64,000 bases of DNA from Prosapia bicincta (lineage: Eukaryota; Arthropoda; Insecta; Hemiptera; Cercopidae): contig JBAIZL010000008.1 of NCBI GenBank assembly GCA_036971475.1, positions 4,377,501 to 4,441,500 on the forward strand, written 5' to 3'. A program made the translations under genes and the position numbers. Under the pieces are notes generated by a model. It saw only the letters and a list, made by a program, of their open reading frames with translations, made no database searches and was not told the DNA's origin. This document shows positions 39,301 through 51,309 of this stretch, piece after piece (the stretch's first letter is position 1; the number at the start of each line of letters is the position of its first letter).

Positions 39301-41495
39301 GGCCATGTATGTAGTTTTATACCAACCTATCGTTCTGTGGTAGATGGCAGAGAGGTTTCTACGGCCATGTATGTAGTTTTATTCCAACCTATCGTTCTGT
39401 GGTAGATGGCAGGGGTTTTTACTGTCATGTATGTAGCTTTATTCCAACTTATCGTTCTGTGGTAGACGGCAGGGAAATTTCTGTGGTCATGTATGTAGAT
39501 TTATTTCAACCTATCGTTCTGTGGTAGATGGCAAGGAAATTCCTACGGTCATGTATGTAGTTTTATTCCCACTTATCGTTGTGTAATAGATGGCAGGGAG
39601 GTTTCTACGGCCATGTATGTAGTTTTATTCCAACCTATCGTTCTGTGGTAGATGGCAGGGGTTTCTACGGTCATGCATGTAGATTTATTCCAACCTATCG
39701 TTCTGTGGTAGACGGCAGGGAAATTTCTGTGGTCATGTATGTAGTTTTATTCCCACTTATCGTTGTGTAATAGATGGCAGGGAGGTTTCTACGGTCATGC
39801 ATGTAGTTTTATTCCAACCTATCGCTATTCCAACCTATCGTTCTGTGGTAGACGGCAGGGAGGTTTCTACGGCCATGTATGTAGTTTTATTCCAACCTAT
39901 CGTTCTGTGGTAGATGGCAGGGGTTTCTACGGTCATGTATGTAGTTTTATTTCAACATATCGTTCTGTGGTAGACGGCAGGGAAATTTCTACGGTCATGT
40001 ATGTAGTTTTATTTCAACATATCGTTCTGTGGTAGACGGCAGGGAAATTTCTACGGTCATGTATGTAGTTTTATTTCAACATATCGTTCTGTGGTAGACG
40101 GCAGGGAAATTTCTACGGTCATGTATGTAGTTTTATTTCAACATATCGTTCTGTGGTAGACGGCAGGGAAATTTCTACGGTCATGTATGTAGTTTTATTT
40201 CAACATATCGTTCTGTGGTAGACGGCAGGGAAATTTCTACGGTCATGTATGTAGTTTTATTTCAACATATCGTTCTGTGGTAGACGGCAGGGAAATTTCT
40301 ACGGTCATGTATGTAGTTTTATTTCAACATATCGTTCTGTGGTAGACGGCAGGGAAATTTCTACGGTCATGTATGTAGTTTTATTTCAACATATCGTTCT
40401 GTGGTAGACGGCAGGGAAATTTCTACGGTCATGTATGTAGTTTTATTTCAACATATCGTTCTGTGGTAGACGGCAGGGAAATTTCTACGGTCATGTATGT
40501 AGTTTTATTTCAACATATCGTTCTGTGGTAGACGACAGGGAAATTTCTACGGTCATGTATGTAGTTTTATTCCATCTTATCGTTCTGTGTTAGATGGCAG
40601 GAAGATTTCTACGGTCATGTATGTAGTTTTATTCCCACTTATCGTTGTGTAATAGATGGCAGGGAGGTTTCTACGGCCATGTATGTAATTTTATTCCAAC
40701 CTATCGTTCTGTGGTAGATGGCAGGGGTTTTTACGGTCATGTATGTAGCTTTATTCCAACTTATCGTATTGTTCTAGATGGCAGGAAGATTTCTACGGTC
40801 ATGTATGTAGTTTTATTTCAACATATCGTTCTGTGGTAGACGGCGGGGAAATTTCTACGGTCATGTATGTAGTTTTATTTCAACATATCGTTCTGTGGTA
40901 GACGGCAGGGAAATTTCTACGGTCATGTATGTAGTTTTATTTCAACATATCGTTCTGTGGTAGACGGCAGGGGTTTCTACGGTCATGTATGTAGTTTTAT
41001 TTCAACATATCGTTCTGTGGTAGACGGCAGGGAAATTTCTACGGCCATGTATGTAGTTTTGTTCCAACCTATTTCTCTGTGGTAGATGGCAGGGTGATTT
41101 ATACGGGCATGTAAGTTATGTAGTTTTCTTCTTATCTATCGTACAGTGTTAGACGGCAGGGAGATTTCTACGGCCATGTATGTAGTTTTCTTCCTATTTA
41201 TCGTACAGTGTTAGACGGCAGGGAGATTTCTACGGCCATGTATGTAGTTTTCTTCCTATTTATCGTACAGTGTTAGACGGCAGGGAGATTTCTACGGTAT
41301 GTATGTAGTTTTATTCCATCTTATCGTTCTGGGGTAGACGGCAGGGAGATTTCTACGGCCATGTATGTAGTTTTCTTCCTATTTATCGTACAGTGTTAGA
41401 CGGCAGGGAGATTTCTACGGTATGTATGTAGTTTTATTCCATCTTATCGTTCTGGGGTAGACGGCAGGGAGATTTTTACGGTCATGTATGTTATC
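36350..41495. repeat. Satellite array E, left part (61-62-bp unit)
   Basis: Tandem units are close to 'gtatgtagttttattccaac' + 'ctatcgttctgtggtagatg' + 'gcagggagatttctacggtcat'. Zones differ. Left of about 37.7 kb two variants ('gagagatttc...ccaacc' and 'gaagatgtc...ccatc') alternate or form small blocks. From 39.95 to 40.56 kb about ten 62-bp copies are nearly identical. At 41.14-41.47 kb a 'cttcctatttatcgtacagtg' variant takes over. The short open frames between 39.5 and 40.9 kb are artefacts. Confidence 0.95.
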
Positions 41496-41506
41496 AAGGC
41501 AAGGTG

Positions 41507-42384
41507 CAAAGGAAATTACATATGTATATACATACTTACTTTCGACATATAGGCCTACTTATGGGGTCCGCTATTGTTTTATAAATATCCTATTTTTATT
41601 CCAATCAGATTCATGTGTTTAAGTTTCCAAACGGTGAATTACGACGTAAATACATATAAGGCTTAATAGAAGTTAAGATGAAGGGAATAGATATGTAAAT
41701 ATGTACGTACTAATTTTTACATTGAAAGGGAAGCATCCCGAAGCGAGCCAGCGAAATAAACAGGCGAGCAGACTACTGTATATAAGAGACAATGATAAAA
41801 TGCTTGGACGCCCGAAAACCTAATGTGTATCATAAGATTATAAACAAATGTCAGCTAATCTCGGCTATAAATAGTCTAGGACGTGACATATGCATAATCC
41901 ATGTCTGTCAATATACATTACCGATCTTTATGGCTTTGTGACACAAGTAGACACTGTGCGACAAAATGGTTCTCAAAAAACTTAGATCACACATTGAAGC
42001 TAAATCAATGCTTACAAAAAAACAGACGAAAGTGACCGATTGTTTTGTTAAGTGAAAGTATTATGTGTAAAGGAAATTACATATGTACATACATACTTAC
42101 TTTTGACATATACTTATGTACGTATTGTAAATAGTTAGACATATAAATGTACATGTTATAATCCGTCAAATAAATCGACATTTTTAATTATTTTCTGTAT
42201 TAATTTTGTCCTCTTATGATTATTTGTGAATTGCATTAACCAGGGTCGTTATTAGTATAATTTATGGTATAATAATCGATTATCGATCGTTTTGCGTATT
42301 CTTTGTTGATACCGGATTATCCGGGGAATTCGTTATCCGGCGTTGCCGGGCCACCCTATTCCACGGATAATCGGGAGTTTACTG
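41507..42384. mobile_element. pogo/Tigger-type transposon copy 2, rearranged, inside array E
   Basis: The interior and right end match the element at 31472-32343, ending CGGGAGTTTACTG followed by TA (42385-42386). The left terminal repeat is missing. Instead, 41507-41560 duplicates a segment of the element's own right half ('aaaggaaattacatatg...acttatg', also at 42069-42123), joined directly to 'gggtccgctattgttttat', which corresponds to about 31525 in copy 1. The flanks on both sides are array E units. Confidence 0.8.
41966..42055 (+). pseudogene. pogo transposase C-terminal remnant, copy 2
   Basis: A 29-codon frame is nearly identical to the one in copy 1 (starts MVLKKLRSHIE). The PIP-like tail reads QTKVTDCF here: one of the two key aromatic residues is cysteine. 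One lysine near the end is also lost. The rest of the transposase is absent. Confidence 0.5.
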
Positions 42385-42386
42385 TA

Positions 42387-43600
42387 TTTAGTTTTATTCC
42401 AACTAATCGTTCTGTGATAGATGGCAGGGAGATTTCTGTGGCCATGCATGTAATTTTATTTCAAATTATCGTTCTGTGGTAGACGGCAGGGAGATGTTTA
42501 AGGTCATGCATGTTATTTTATTCCATCTTATCGTTCTGGGGTAGATGGTACGGAAAATTTCTACAATCATATATGTAATTTTATTCCAATTTATCGTTCT
42601 GTAGTAGACGGCAGGAAGATTTCTACGGCCATGTATGTAGTTTTATTCCATCTTATCGTTCTGGGATAGACGGCAGGGAGATTTTTAAGGTCATGCATGT
42701 TATTTTATTCCATCTTATCGTTCTGGGGTAGATGGTACGGAAAATTTCTACAATCATATATGTAATTTTATTCCAATTTATCGTTCTGTAGTAGACGGCA
42801 GGAAGATTTCTACGGCCATGTATGTAGTTTTATTCCATCTTATCGTTCTGGGATAGACGGCAGGGAGATTTTTTAAGGTCATGCATGTTGTTTTATTCCA
42901 TCTTATCGTTCTGGGGTAGATGGTACGGAAAATTTCTACAATCATATATGTAATTTTATTCCAATTTATCGTTCTGTAGTAGACGGCAGGAAGATTTCTA
43001 CGGCCATGTATGTAGTTTTATTCCATCTTATCGTTCTGGGATAGACGGCAGGGAGATTTTTAAGGTCATGCATGTTATTTTATTCCATCTTTCGTTCTGG
43101 GGTAGATGGTACGGAAAATTTCTACAATCATGTATGTAGTTTTATTCCAATTTATCGGTCTGTGGTAGACGGCAGGGAGATTTCTACGTTCACTTATGTA
43201 GTTTTATTCCAACCTAAGGTACAGTGTTAGGTGATAGGGTGAATTATACGGTCATGTATGAAGTTTTATACCAACTTTTCGTTCTGGAGTAGAATGCAGG
43301 GAGATTTCTGCGGTCATGTATGTAATTGCATACCAATGTACGTCAGGAGTATTTCTGGGTGGTTACTACAACCATGTATGCCGTTTCATACCAACCTATC
43401 CTGCCGTCGAAGGGATTTCTACAGTAATGTATGTAGTTTCATACCAACGTATCTCACAGTGATAGGCGGAATTTCTACCACGAAGTATGTAGTTTCGTAA
43501 AAATGTTTAGTACAGTGGAGGAATATCTTGGGGAATTCTACTCCCATGAATATAATTTCATACCAAAGTATCGTACGGTGGTAGATGAAAAGAGGATATC
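42387..43600. repeat. Satellite array E, middle part with 187-bp higher-order repeat
   Basis: Units of about 62 bp continue to the right of the pogo insertion. Three variant units recur as a 187-bp block, marked by 'aaggtcatgcatgtt' near 42501, 42688, 42876 and 43063 and by 'ggtacggaaaatttctac'. From about 43.2 kb the units become diverged. Confidence 0.9.
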
Positions 43601-45065
43601 TACGGCATGTGTATAGTTTTGTACCAACGTATCGTATCGTGGCAGACGGCCAGAGGATATCTACGGGCGTGTGTGAGGTTTATACCAACGTATCGTACCG
43701 TGGCAGATGGCCAGAGGATATCTACGGGCGTGTGTGAGGTTTATACCAACGTATCGTACCGTGGCAGACGGCCAGAGGATATCTACGGGCGTGTGTGAGG
43801 TTTATACCAACGTATCGTACCGTGCTAGACGGCAAGAGGATATCTACGGGCGTGTGTGAGGTTTATACCAACGTATCGTACCGTGCTAGACGGCAAGAGG
43901 ATATCTACGGGCGTGTGTGAGGTTTATACCAACGTATCGTACCGTGGCAGACGGCAAGAGGATATCTACGGGCGTGTGTGAGGTTTATACCAACGTATCG
44001 TACCGTGCTAGACGGCAAGAGGATATCTACGGGCGTGTGTGAGGTTTATACCAACGTATCGTACCGTGCTAGACGGCAAGAGGATATCTACGGGCGTGTG
44101 TGAGGTTTATACCAACGTATCGTACCGTGCTAGACGGCAAGAGGATATCTACGGGCGTGTGTGAGGTTTATACCAACGTATCGTACCGTGGCAGACGGCC
44201 AGAGGATATCTACGGGCGTGTGTGAGGTTTATACCAACGTATCGTACCGTGCTAGACGGCAAGAGGATATCTACGGGCGTGTGTGAGGTTTATACCAACG
44301 TATCGTACCGTGGCAGACGGCCAGAGGATATCTACGGGCGTGTGTGAGGTTTATACCAACGTATCGTACCGTGCTAGACGGCAAGAGGATATCTACGGGC
44401 GTGTGTGAGGTTTATACCAACGTATCGTACCGTGCTAGACGGCAAGAGGATATCTACGGGCGTGTGTGAGGTTTATACCAACGTATCGTACCGTGCTAGA
44501 CGGCAAGAGGATATCTACGGGCGTGTGTGAGGTTTATACCAACGTATTGTACCGTGCTAGACGGCAAGAGGATATCTACGGGCGTGTGTGAGGTTTATAC
44601 CAACGTATCGTACCGTGGCAGACGGCCAGAGGATATCTACGGGCGTGTGTGAGGTTTATACCAACGTATCGTACCGTGCTAGACGGCAAGAGGATATCTA
44701 CGGGCGTGTGTGAGGTTTATACCAACGTATTGTACCGTGCTAGACGGCAAGAGGATATCTACGGGCGTGTGTGAGGTTTATACCAACGTATTGTACCGTG
44801 CTAGACGGCAAGAGGATATCTACGGGCGTGTGTGAGGTTTATACCAACGTATTGTACCGTGCTAGACGGCAAGAGGATATCTACGGGCGTGTGTGAGGTT
44901 TATACCAACGTATCGTACCGTGCTAGACGGCAAGAGGATATCTACGGGCGTGTGTGAGGTTTATACCAACGTATTGTACCGTGCTAGACGGCAAGAGGAT
45001 ATCTACGGGCGTGTGTGAGGTTTATACCAACGTATCGTACCGTGGCAGACGGCCAGAGGATATCT
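43600..45065. repeat. Satellite array E, homogeneous 61-bp zone
   Basis: About 24 nearly identical copies of a 61-bp unit ('ggtttataccaacgtatcgt' + 'accgtgctagacggcaagag' + 'gatatctacgggcgtgtgtga') occur. Two classes differ together: 'gtgctagacggcaagag' and 'gtggcagacggccagag'. The unit aligns with the 62-bp units on the left ('tatcgt..gtg.tagacggca', 'tctacgg'), so it belongs to the same family. Confidence 0.95.
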
Positions 45066-45720
45066 ACGGAATGTTTGTATTTTTGTACCAACGTATCGTA
45101 TCGTGGTAGACGGCAAGAATATATCTACGGGCATGTGTGAAGATTCGTACCAACGTATCGTACCGTGGTAGACGTCGGGATGATTTCCACAGCAATGTGT
45201 GTAGTTTATTATCAACGTATCGTACTGTGATAGACACCAGTGCGATTTTTACGGCAATGTGTTCAGTTTCATATCAACGCATCGTACTGTGATAGATGTC
45301 AGGGGGATTTCTACGGCAATATGTGTCGTTTCATATCAACGCATCGTACTGTGATAGATGTCAGGGGGATTTCTACGGCAATATGTGTAGTGTTCAACAC
45401 ATCTTACAGTGATAGACGGCAAAAGGATTTTTACAGTCATGTATGTAGTTTCATATCAACGCATCGTACTGTGATACACGGTAGAATTTTTAAGTCTATG
45501 TATGTAGTATAATACCATCGTATCTTACTGTTGTAGGGGAGAAGGTGATTTCTACTACTATGTATGTAGTTTCGACGTTCATATTTATATTTTCTCAATT
45601 AAGAATTTTACAATGGTAGGCGGCAGTGGCGTATCTGGGCCATGTATGTAGATTCAAATGCTAGATTTCAGTGCTAGACGGCAGTAGGAATTCTACAGCT
45701 ATTTATATGGTTTCGTACTT
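45066..45720. repeat. Satellite array E, diverged right edge
   Basis: Degenerate units of about 60 bp are still recognisable by 'atcgtactgtgatagac' and 'atgtatgtagtttcatatcaac'. Conservation falls steadily to about 45.7 kb. Confidence 0.85.
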
Positions 45721-46985
45721 GACAAAGTCGTACTCTTATTGTTAACTACGCTTTGTCAATTAGAGTTTGTACAGTGGTTAGTCGCTATAAGTAGTAAACA
45801 GTTGTATAGAAGACTGTCTCTTTGTGAATTTTTACTGCAAGTATATTTTCGGAATCGCTTCGGTGAAGGAGACACAGGCCGGCACGCGTTTCGTAAATAA
45901 GTGCAAGTTTGATAACAAAAAGCAGACTCTAAGGCTGTTGGGCCGTGTTCTCTCCTTATATGGTCGAGCCGGGTTTGGTTCCCGTCAATTACAACAGTAC
46001 GTGGCCGACATTTCAACATAGGAATGTTTGAGGGAAACAGAGCGACTGGGATTGCGATCTGGACTCAGTCCTCCCAGGGTTAAACCGATTCTGTACAGTA
46101 TAATTGCAGTGGAAACGTAGTTCTGGTTTTCAAGAAACGTTTTAAAACAGATGTAATTTTATTTGATTTGATAGAACAAAAGTTTTTTGTTTTTCTTGAA
46201 AAAAGCTTTAGCAAAACCATCAATTATCTGTAAATAATAACAATATTTAAGGAAGTCGTATAATATTTAAAAAGAAATTTTCTGCAAATTAGCAAATTTG
46301 TATATCGCGTATAAAATTTTTTGAATTTTTAATCCAAGACAAGAATTGATAATATTAATACATGTAGTTTTTTTATAGTTGTAAGGGTCGGTAGCTTGAG
46401 TTAATTTCTGATTACAATGCTCTTAACATCAATAAAATGTTAGATTAACTAGTTTACAACCTGTTATGCTACGGAAGGAAATTGCCGCACCAAACGGTCC
46501 GATAGTGGACACTTTAACAGGAACATTTATCCGAAACGACAAAAATAAGAATAAATTTATGGTTAAAAAGAATAATAAAGACATTTGTAATATAGGCCTT
46601 AATAGGAAGTATTACGCGCGTAGCTTACCCCTACCTAATCTTACCCATCTGACGCGTCTCTTTTTGCTATAAAGGTAGCACTAATGTACGTTTACCCGAA
46701 TAGAAATATTGTTTTACGCTTAAACTACATTAGTTGCGTAGCCTCAGGCGAGTTGTTACTTGTGGACAATGACCAACACATGCCAAGGGGGCGGACTCCC
46801 TAATCACATTGCTTAATGTAAAGCATTCCCTAAGGGCTAAATATTCCACAGCTTAAAGTGGTCACTTTCAGTGACTTGTATCAGCGAGAAACCATTCGTC
46901 AGTTCTAAATGTAGTCTGAAATATACAGCTAAAATATAGGTGGAAGAATTCCATCATATAACTTGAATCACCTACAATTATGTCT
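45721..46985. other. Intergenic spacer, no gene recognised
   Basis: Frames at 45756-46019 (minus), 45824-46021 (plus) and 46466-46672 (plus) are short and show no motif I know. No terminal repeats are seen. Confidence 0.45.
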
Positions 46986-46989
46986 GTTG

Positions 46990-47250
46990 GAATAAATACA
47001 TCAGCTGTCTTGTATCACGTCTGAAGAGTCTATTGGAATGGATACACCAGGTGACTTGTATCACCTGTGAAGTGTCTACTTGAACTGATGACTTGTATCC
47101 CCGCCGAAATGCCTATTGTAACAGATACATCAGCTGACTTGGAACGCCTCCGAAGTGACTTTTTGAACGGATACAACAGCTGACTTGTATCACGTCTGAA
47201 GAGTCTATTGGAATGGATACACCAGGTGACTTGTATCAGTCGTTTGTAAA
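46990..47250. repeat. Array F: 46-bp minisatellite
   Basis: About five to six units of 46 bp are marked by 'tgacttgtatcac', at 47052, 47089 (a 9-bp deleted unit), 47135, 47181 and 47227. A 45-bp stretch near 47019 is repeated almost exactly near 47194. It is unrelated in sequence to the 47-bp array D. Confidence 0.85.
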
Positions 47251-47466
47251 TGATACACAAGGACCTTAGGAATTATTTCTAAAAGAAGACATTGGATTGT
47301 ATATTTAAGAATTACACAATCCAACATTTTGTTAAAGATGGACAGTTTCTCTCTTTAGAAGATGCATCGTAAACTGGCCTAACTTTTGTTGTACCACTGT
47401 CTTTAAATATTGGTCTATGTGGTAAATAGTGTCTCTCATTCCATTGAGCTTCATGAAGCTTTTCAA

Positions 47467-48211
47467 TAGGGATGGGCCGATTCCTAAAATTTTCGATTCC
47501 GATTCCGATTCCGATTCTAAAATTTTCCTTTCGATTCTCGATTCTTTAGTCGATTCTCGATTCTTTCAAGTTATATTAGCTTACATGCTAGTTCTCTAAT
47601 AATTAATTTAGTTAACATCTTGGTCATATGGCAAAACCTTTTAAAAGTTCTGTTTTAATGTAATAGGTTACACAAAACCTTCAACCGTGAGAGTGATATC
47701 TGTCTATAATATAATTTATTAAGGTTAAGTTTCGGAGGAATAATACAGTGTTTCTGTTATCCGTCTATTCGCTCAACCGTCATGGCCACGGTTCCGACGG
47801 TGATGGTTAATCGAGTTTTTACTGTACTTTTTTGTGTTTTGTTCTGACATTTAGTGTGTGTGAGAGAGAGAGAGAGACGAGCGATGTCAAACGACCAGAA
47901 ATGGTTACGATCTTGATTGCTGTTGCTTCATAAATAATAATATTTTCGTTTACTTTAATCATTTAATTCATTCAAATCAACTAATACAAAAATAAGACAT
48001 AGTTGGTAATTATTTTTCCACACAAATATAATACATTTTGGTAATAAATTTTGTTTGGTAATAAATTACTCCACACGCATATTTTAATAGTTAACAAAAT
48101 AGGAATCGGAATCGACGCTTTTATGAATGAAGAATCGAGTATCCACGATTCCTCGATACCACCTAGAATCGACGATTCCTGGAATCGAGAATCGGAATCG
48201 GTACATCCCTA
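47467..48211. mobile_element. hAT-type MITE (745 bp) with 8-bp target duplication
   Basis: The 8-bp direct repeat CTTTTCAA flanks the element exactly (47459-47466 and 48212-48219). Termini are inverted: TAGGGATG-ggCCGATTCC on the left and GGAATCGG-taCATCCCTA on the right. Sub-terminal zones are rich in inverted 'gattccgattcc' / 'ggaatcggaatc' words. An 8-bp target duplication is characteristic of the hAT superfamily. There is no transposase, so this is non-autonomous. It sits inside the BEL/Pao remnant, whose reading continues on both sides. A (GA)n tract lies near 47860-47876. Confidence 0.85.
47746..47824. mobile_element. Short pogo-like MITE nested in the hAT MITE
   Basis: About 79 bp run from CAGTG (after TA at 47744-47745) to ACTG (before TA at 47825-47826). 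The right end, 'ggttaatcgagtttttactg', is close to the right end of the pogo elements at 32343 and 42384 ('ggataatcgggagtttactg'). The left end 'cagtgtttctgttatcc' is a weaker inverted match. The centre is itself a dyad (accgtcatggccacggttccgacggt). Confidence 0.5.
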
Positions 48212-49659
48212 CTTTTCAATAATATTTTCCTTTGACCACTCATTGAAGGCTTCATCATATCTATGAAATTATTTATTTTCTTGAAGATTATGCACAGTTT
48301 TATCTAATCTTGTCTTTGCAAAATTAAAGTTTCTGGGCACTGGTATGTGTCCTTCAATCCATGGTAGTATTTTAACTTCGTATCTTCCTTCATTATTGAC
48401 TCTTACTGTGTCTAAAAAATGAGCATGTGCTTCCAATGCTTCTTCTTCTTTACTTCTTTTTTCATACGGATCCTGAATACTAAGGCCATCTAGCTCCCAT
48501 AGTTTGGACACATTGTCTGAAAGGAGAAACATACACATAGGTAAGTTCCAATTGCAACTAAAGCACATTCTAATAACGCTTTCATACCTGTAAGTAGTTT
48601 ACCATAAATATCAGAATCAATTAAAACATCTATGGATACATTACTATCTTGGTAAAAATCAATTCCTTTTTCTTCAGATCATTTAACCATTCAACTGGTT
48701 GTTTCACTGGAAGTTGTCCACAAATGTTTCATCTAATACTTCAAATTTACATGCATACAATTTACTCATGGTTCTTAAACTTGCCTTATATAACTTTTTT
48801 CCTTTGCCATGCTCTAAGTACATCTTCAGTAAGGCATGACTAATGGAAACAACATTGCAGCATACTTGTCTGGTGACACCTAAAGTTTCTAGCGATCTCA
48901 GTTGAGTTTCAACTTTTTTGTAAAGACTTGACAAACTAATCTTGGACGGACTAGAATTCCTACTTAAAGTTAGTTTAAGCAACTCGCTAACATAGTATTC
49001 AACTAATAGGTCATCCAGACCGAACCTGATCTATAGGCTATATTGGTGCTTTATTATAATTACTACCAATTGGTGGATAACTTAATACAATTTCACTAGC
49101 TCTAGAATTAGGCACGGTTGCTTGAAGCAAATATTGAAATTTTTAAATGTCTGGATCATCAATTTTCCGAAACTGTCCCCAAAACGTAAGCCAATGTTGT
49201 ACATCTTCATCAAATTTTCTTAGTTCAAGCATGGGCAACGCTTAATAGAAACACAACTCTGGCTATTTACCGATGACTTTTCCTCACCTAATAATCTTTG
49301 CACAGTCATATGTATTTCCTGAAACTTAATATTATACTCATCTGATAGCTTTAATCCATTTTCCAGTACTTCTTCAAGTGGCATTCTCCTCTAACATCAA
49401 ATTAAAAATGTCTTCATTTACCTTATTCAAAACCTTATTTCTTTCTCCCAATGTCACAAGACTTGCTTTTATTGAAACTTGATCATAATCACCTTGAATT
49501 GCTTTCTGTAATGCATTACAATTGCGGCTAAAAGCTGCCCTTACATTGTCCTTTTCTTCCTTACAGCTTCCATCACACGAATTAGGCCACGGCAATTTCA
49601 CGAAATACTAGTCTAGCTGTAACTTTAAACTGTAAAATCCTGTAACGGTCGCCATTTAT

Positions 49660-51300
49660 TTAAGAATTAAACAATTTAAATTATAAGAAACGAACAATGT
49701 ATATTACTAAGTTTCAATTTAGCTTTACTTATTCACTACAACAACTCTAACATTATTTGTTTTACATAGACTCTTGGAAAAAAATCAGCTGATCAATAAT
49801 ATTAAATAGTGCACTTGGTTTATCATGTGTTCTATAATACATGTATAGCTGACTTTTATTTACAGATTATATTTTCAACTAGGGGCTTGTAGGGTAAATG
49901 CCCCTATTCATACTGAAACAAATTTTAAACTTTTTTTATAATAGTTTTATTTCTTAATACAAATTAATTTAATATATTTCAAATTTTTCATAACAAAATT
50001 TCCTCATAGGCTATATTTTTTGTGAATGTGTTTTCAATTTGATTTTTTTGACCACTCGTATTATCAATATGTATCTTTAACCTATTTTGAGATTTTTCTC
50101 GACTTGGTGTAACATAAAGTTGATCAAGTGTAAAAACAGATTTAGTCGATTGAAGCCTTACCTAGTTATTGAAAATGTAAGTCTTAAAGGAAATTGGTTT
50201 CAATTCGTTTGAAACGGCATGTTAGGATCTGTTGATATTAATTTAATTATTGGTAAAAATATGATGATTCTTTTCCAGAACCAGTGTTTATTTCTAATTT
50301 AATACACTTATCAAACATATCTAGCACGATATGACGTACTCCATTACCTAAACCTGATCCCAAGTTCATATGTCTAAATAATGTTGAATCCTATTAAAAT
50401 ATTTGTACTCGGCTATTTTTAATATAATATTTTTACAGCTGTTTCTCTGCTGAAATATTTGAAAATCATACTCAGCTGTTTTTCATTGCAATGTATTTCT
50501 TATGGAGATTTTTGGTAACTTGAAGTTCCTCAAAACCCTATAAATGTTGCAAATTCATAAAAACCTATATTTTAGCTATAACCTATATATATTTTACCTA
50601 TATTTTAATAACGTTAAATTTAGCCATCTCCCAGCTCTGTACGACCTTCCAAGCTCCCACAATATTTCTCTAAACATTCGGTTCACGAAATTATATATAT
50701 GGATATATCTTACAATATCTAGAATCGATCAAGTTATTACAAATTTTATAGATCATAGAATATCCTAATCACTATTAGCAAAACCTCGGGTATACGCTGA
50801 ATAACTAGTTGTATTAGTGCATATTTGATAATCAAGGATTTATTAAGGTTGTGTTAACTGACGATACAACGGCCATTGCAGTGTATACACTCGTCGTTTC
50901 ATTTTAGCAAAACCAGTTAAATAAGATTTGACTATTGTTTTTCCGTGGTATGTCTCCTAACTCCTGAAATATTCGTACGTTAAAAATGTTGTTTTTCTTA
51001 AATTGTTTATTTTAGTTTTATTTTTAATATTCAAATTTTTCTCTCCACGTTCACTTTTGGTTCTTAATGTTTTTTCCAAAACCTTTTTTTTAGTTGTTTT
51101 TAGTTTACTTTTTAAAGTTTACATCTTTAGTTTTAATTTAGTTTTTTGTAGTTTTAATTTACTTTACTTTTAGTTTTTACTCTTACTTTTACTTTTTCTT
51201 TACTTTTACTTTTTAGTTTTTATTCTTTAAAAAAACCTCAGCTCCTCGTAATATGTAATTAGTAAATAATTGTCTTTATAACTATTAATTTCTGTTCTGT
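49660..51300. other. AT-rich intergenic DNA, no gene seen
   Basis: The sequence is very AT-rich, with T-rich low complexity at about 51000-51235 (repeated 'ttagttttta', 'tttactttt' words). The frame at 50544-50768 has no recognisable motif. Confidence 0.5.
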
Positions 51301-51309
51301 TTTATGCGA

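Larger units (their letters stand above)
47300..49655 (-). pseudogene. BEL/Pao LTR-retrotransposon remnant (gag to start of RT), interrupted
   Basis: Read on the minus strand, conserved BEL/Pao segments occur in their normal order but in different frames. They are a gag N-terminal coil-rich segment (49374-49601); a DUF1759-type segment near 49030-49200 with 'IVLSYPPIGSNYNKA'; further gag (48704-48982); an aspartic-protease (A17/DUF1758) segment near 48590-48650 with 'IDSDIYGKLLTG'; the pre-RT linker (48269-48568) with 'LWELDGLSIQDP' and 'LPWIEGHIPVP'; and the RT start near 47350-47458 with 'KVRPVYDASSK'. Stops and frameshifts separate them. The RT palm, RNase H, integrase and both LTRs are not visible. 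The element is cut off soon after the RT start, next to an inverted word pair (attggattgt / acaatccaac). A hAT-type MITE interrupts it. It is clearly dead. Confidence 0.85.
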
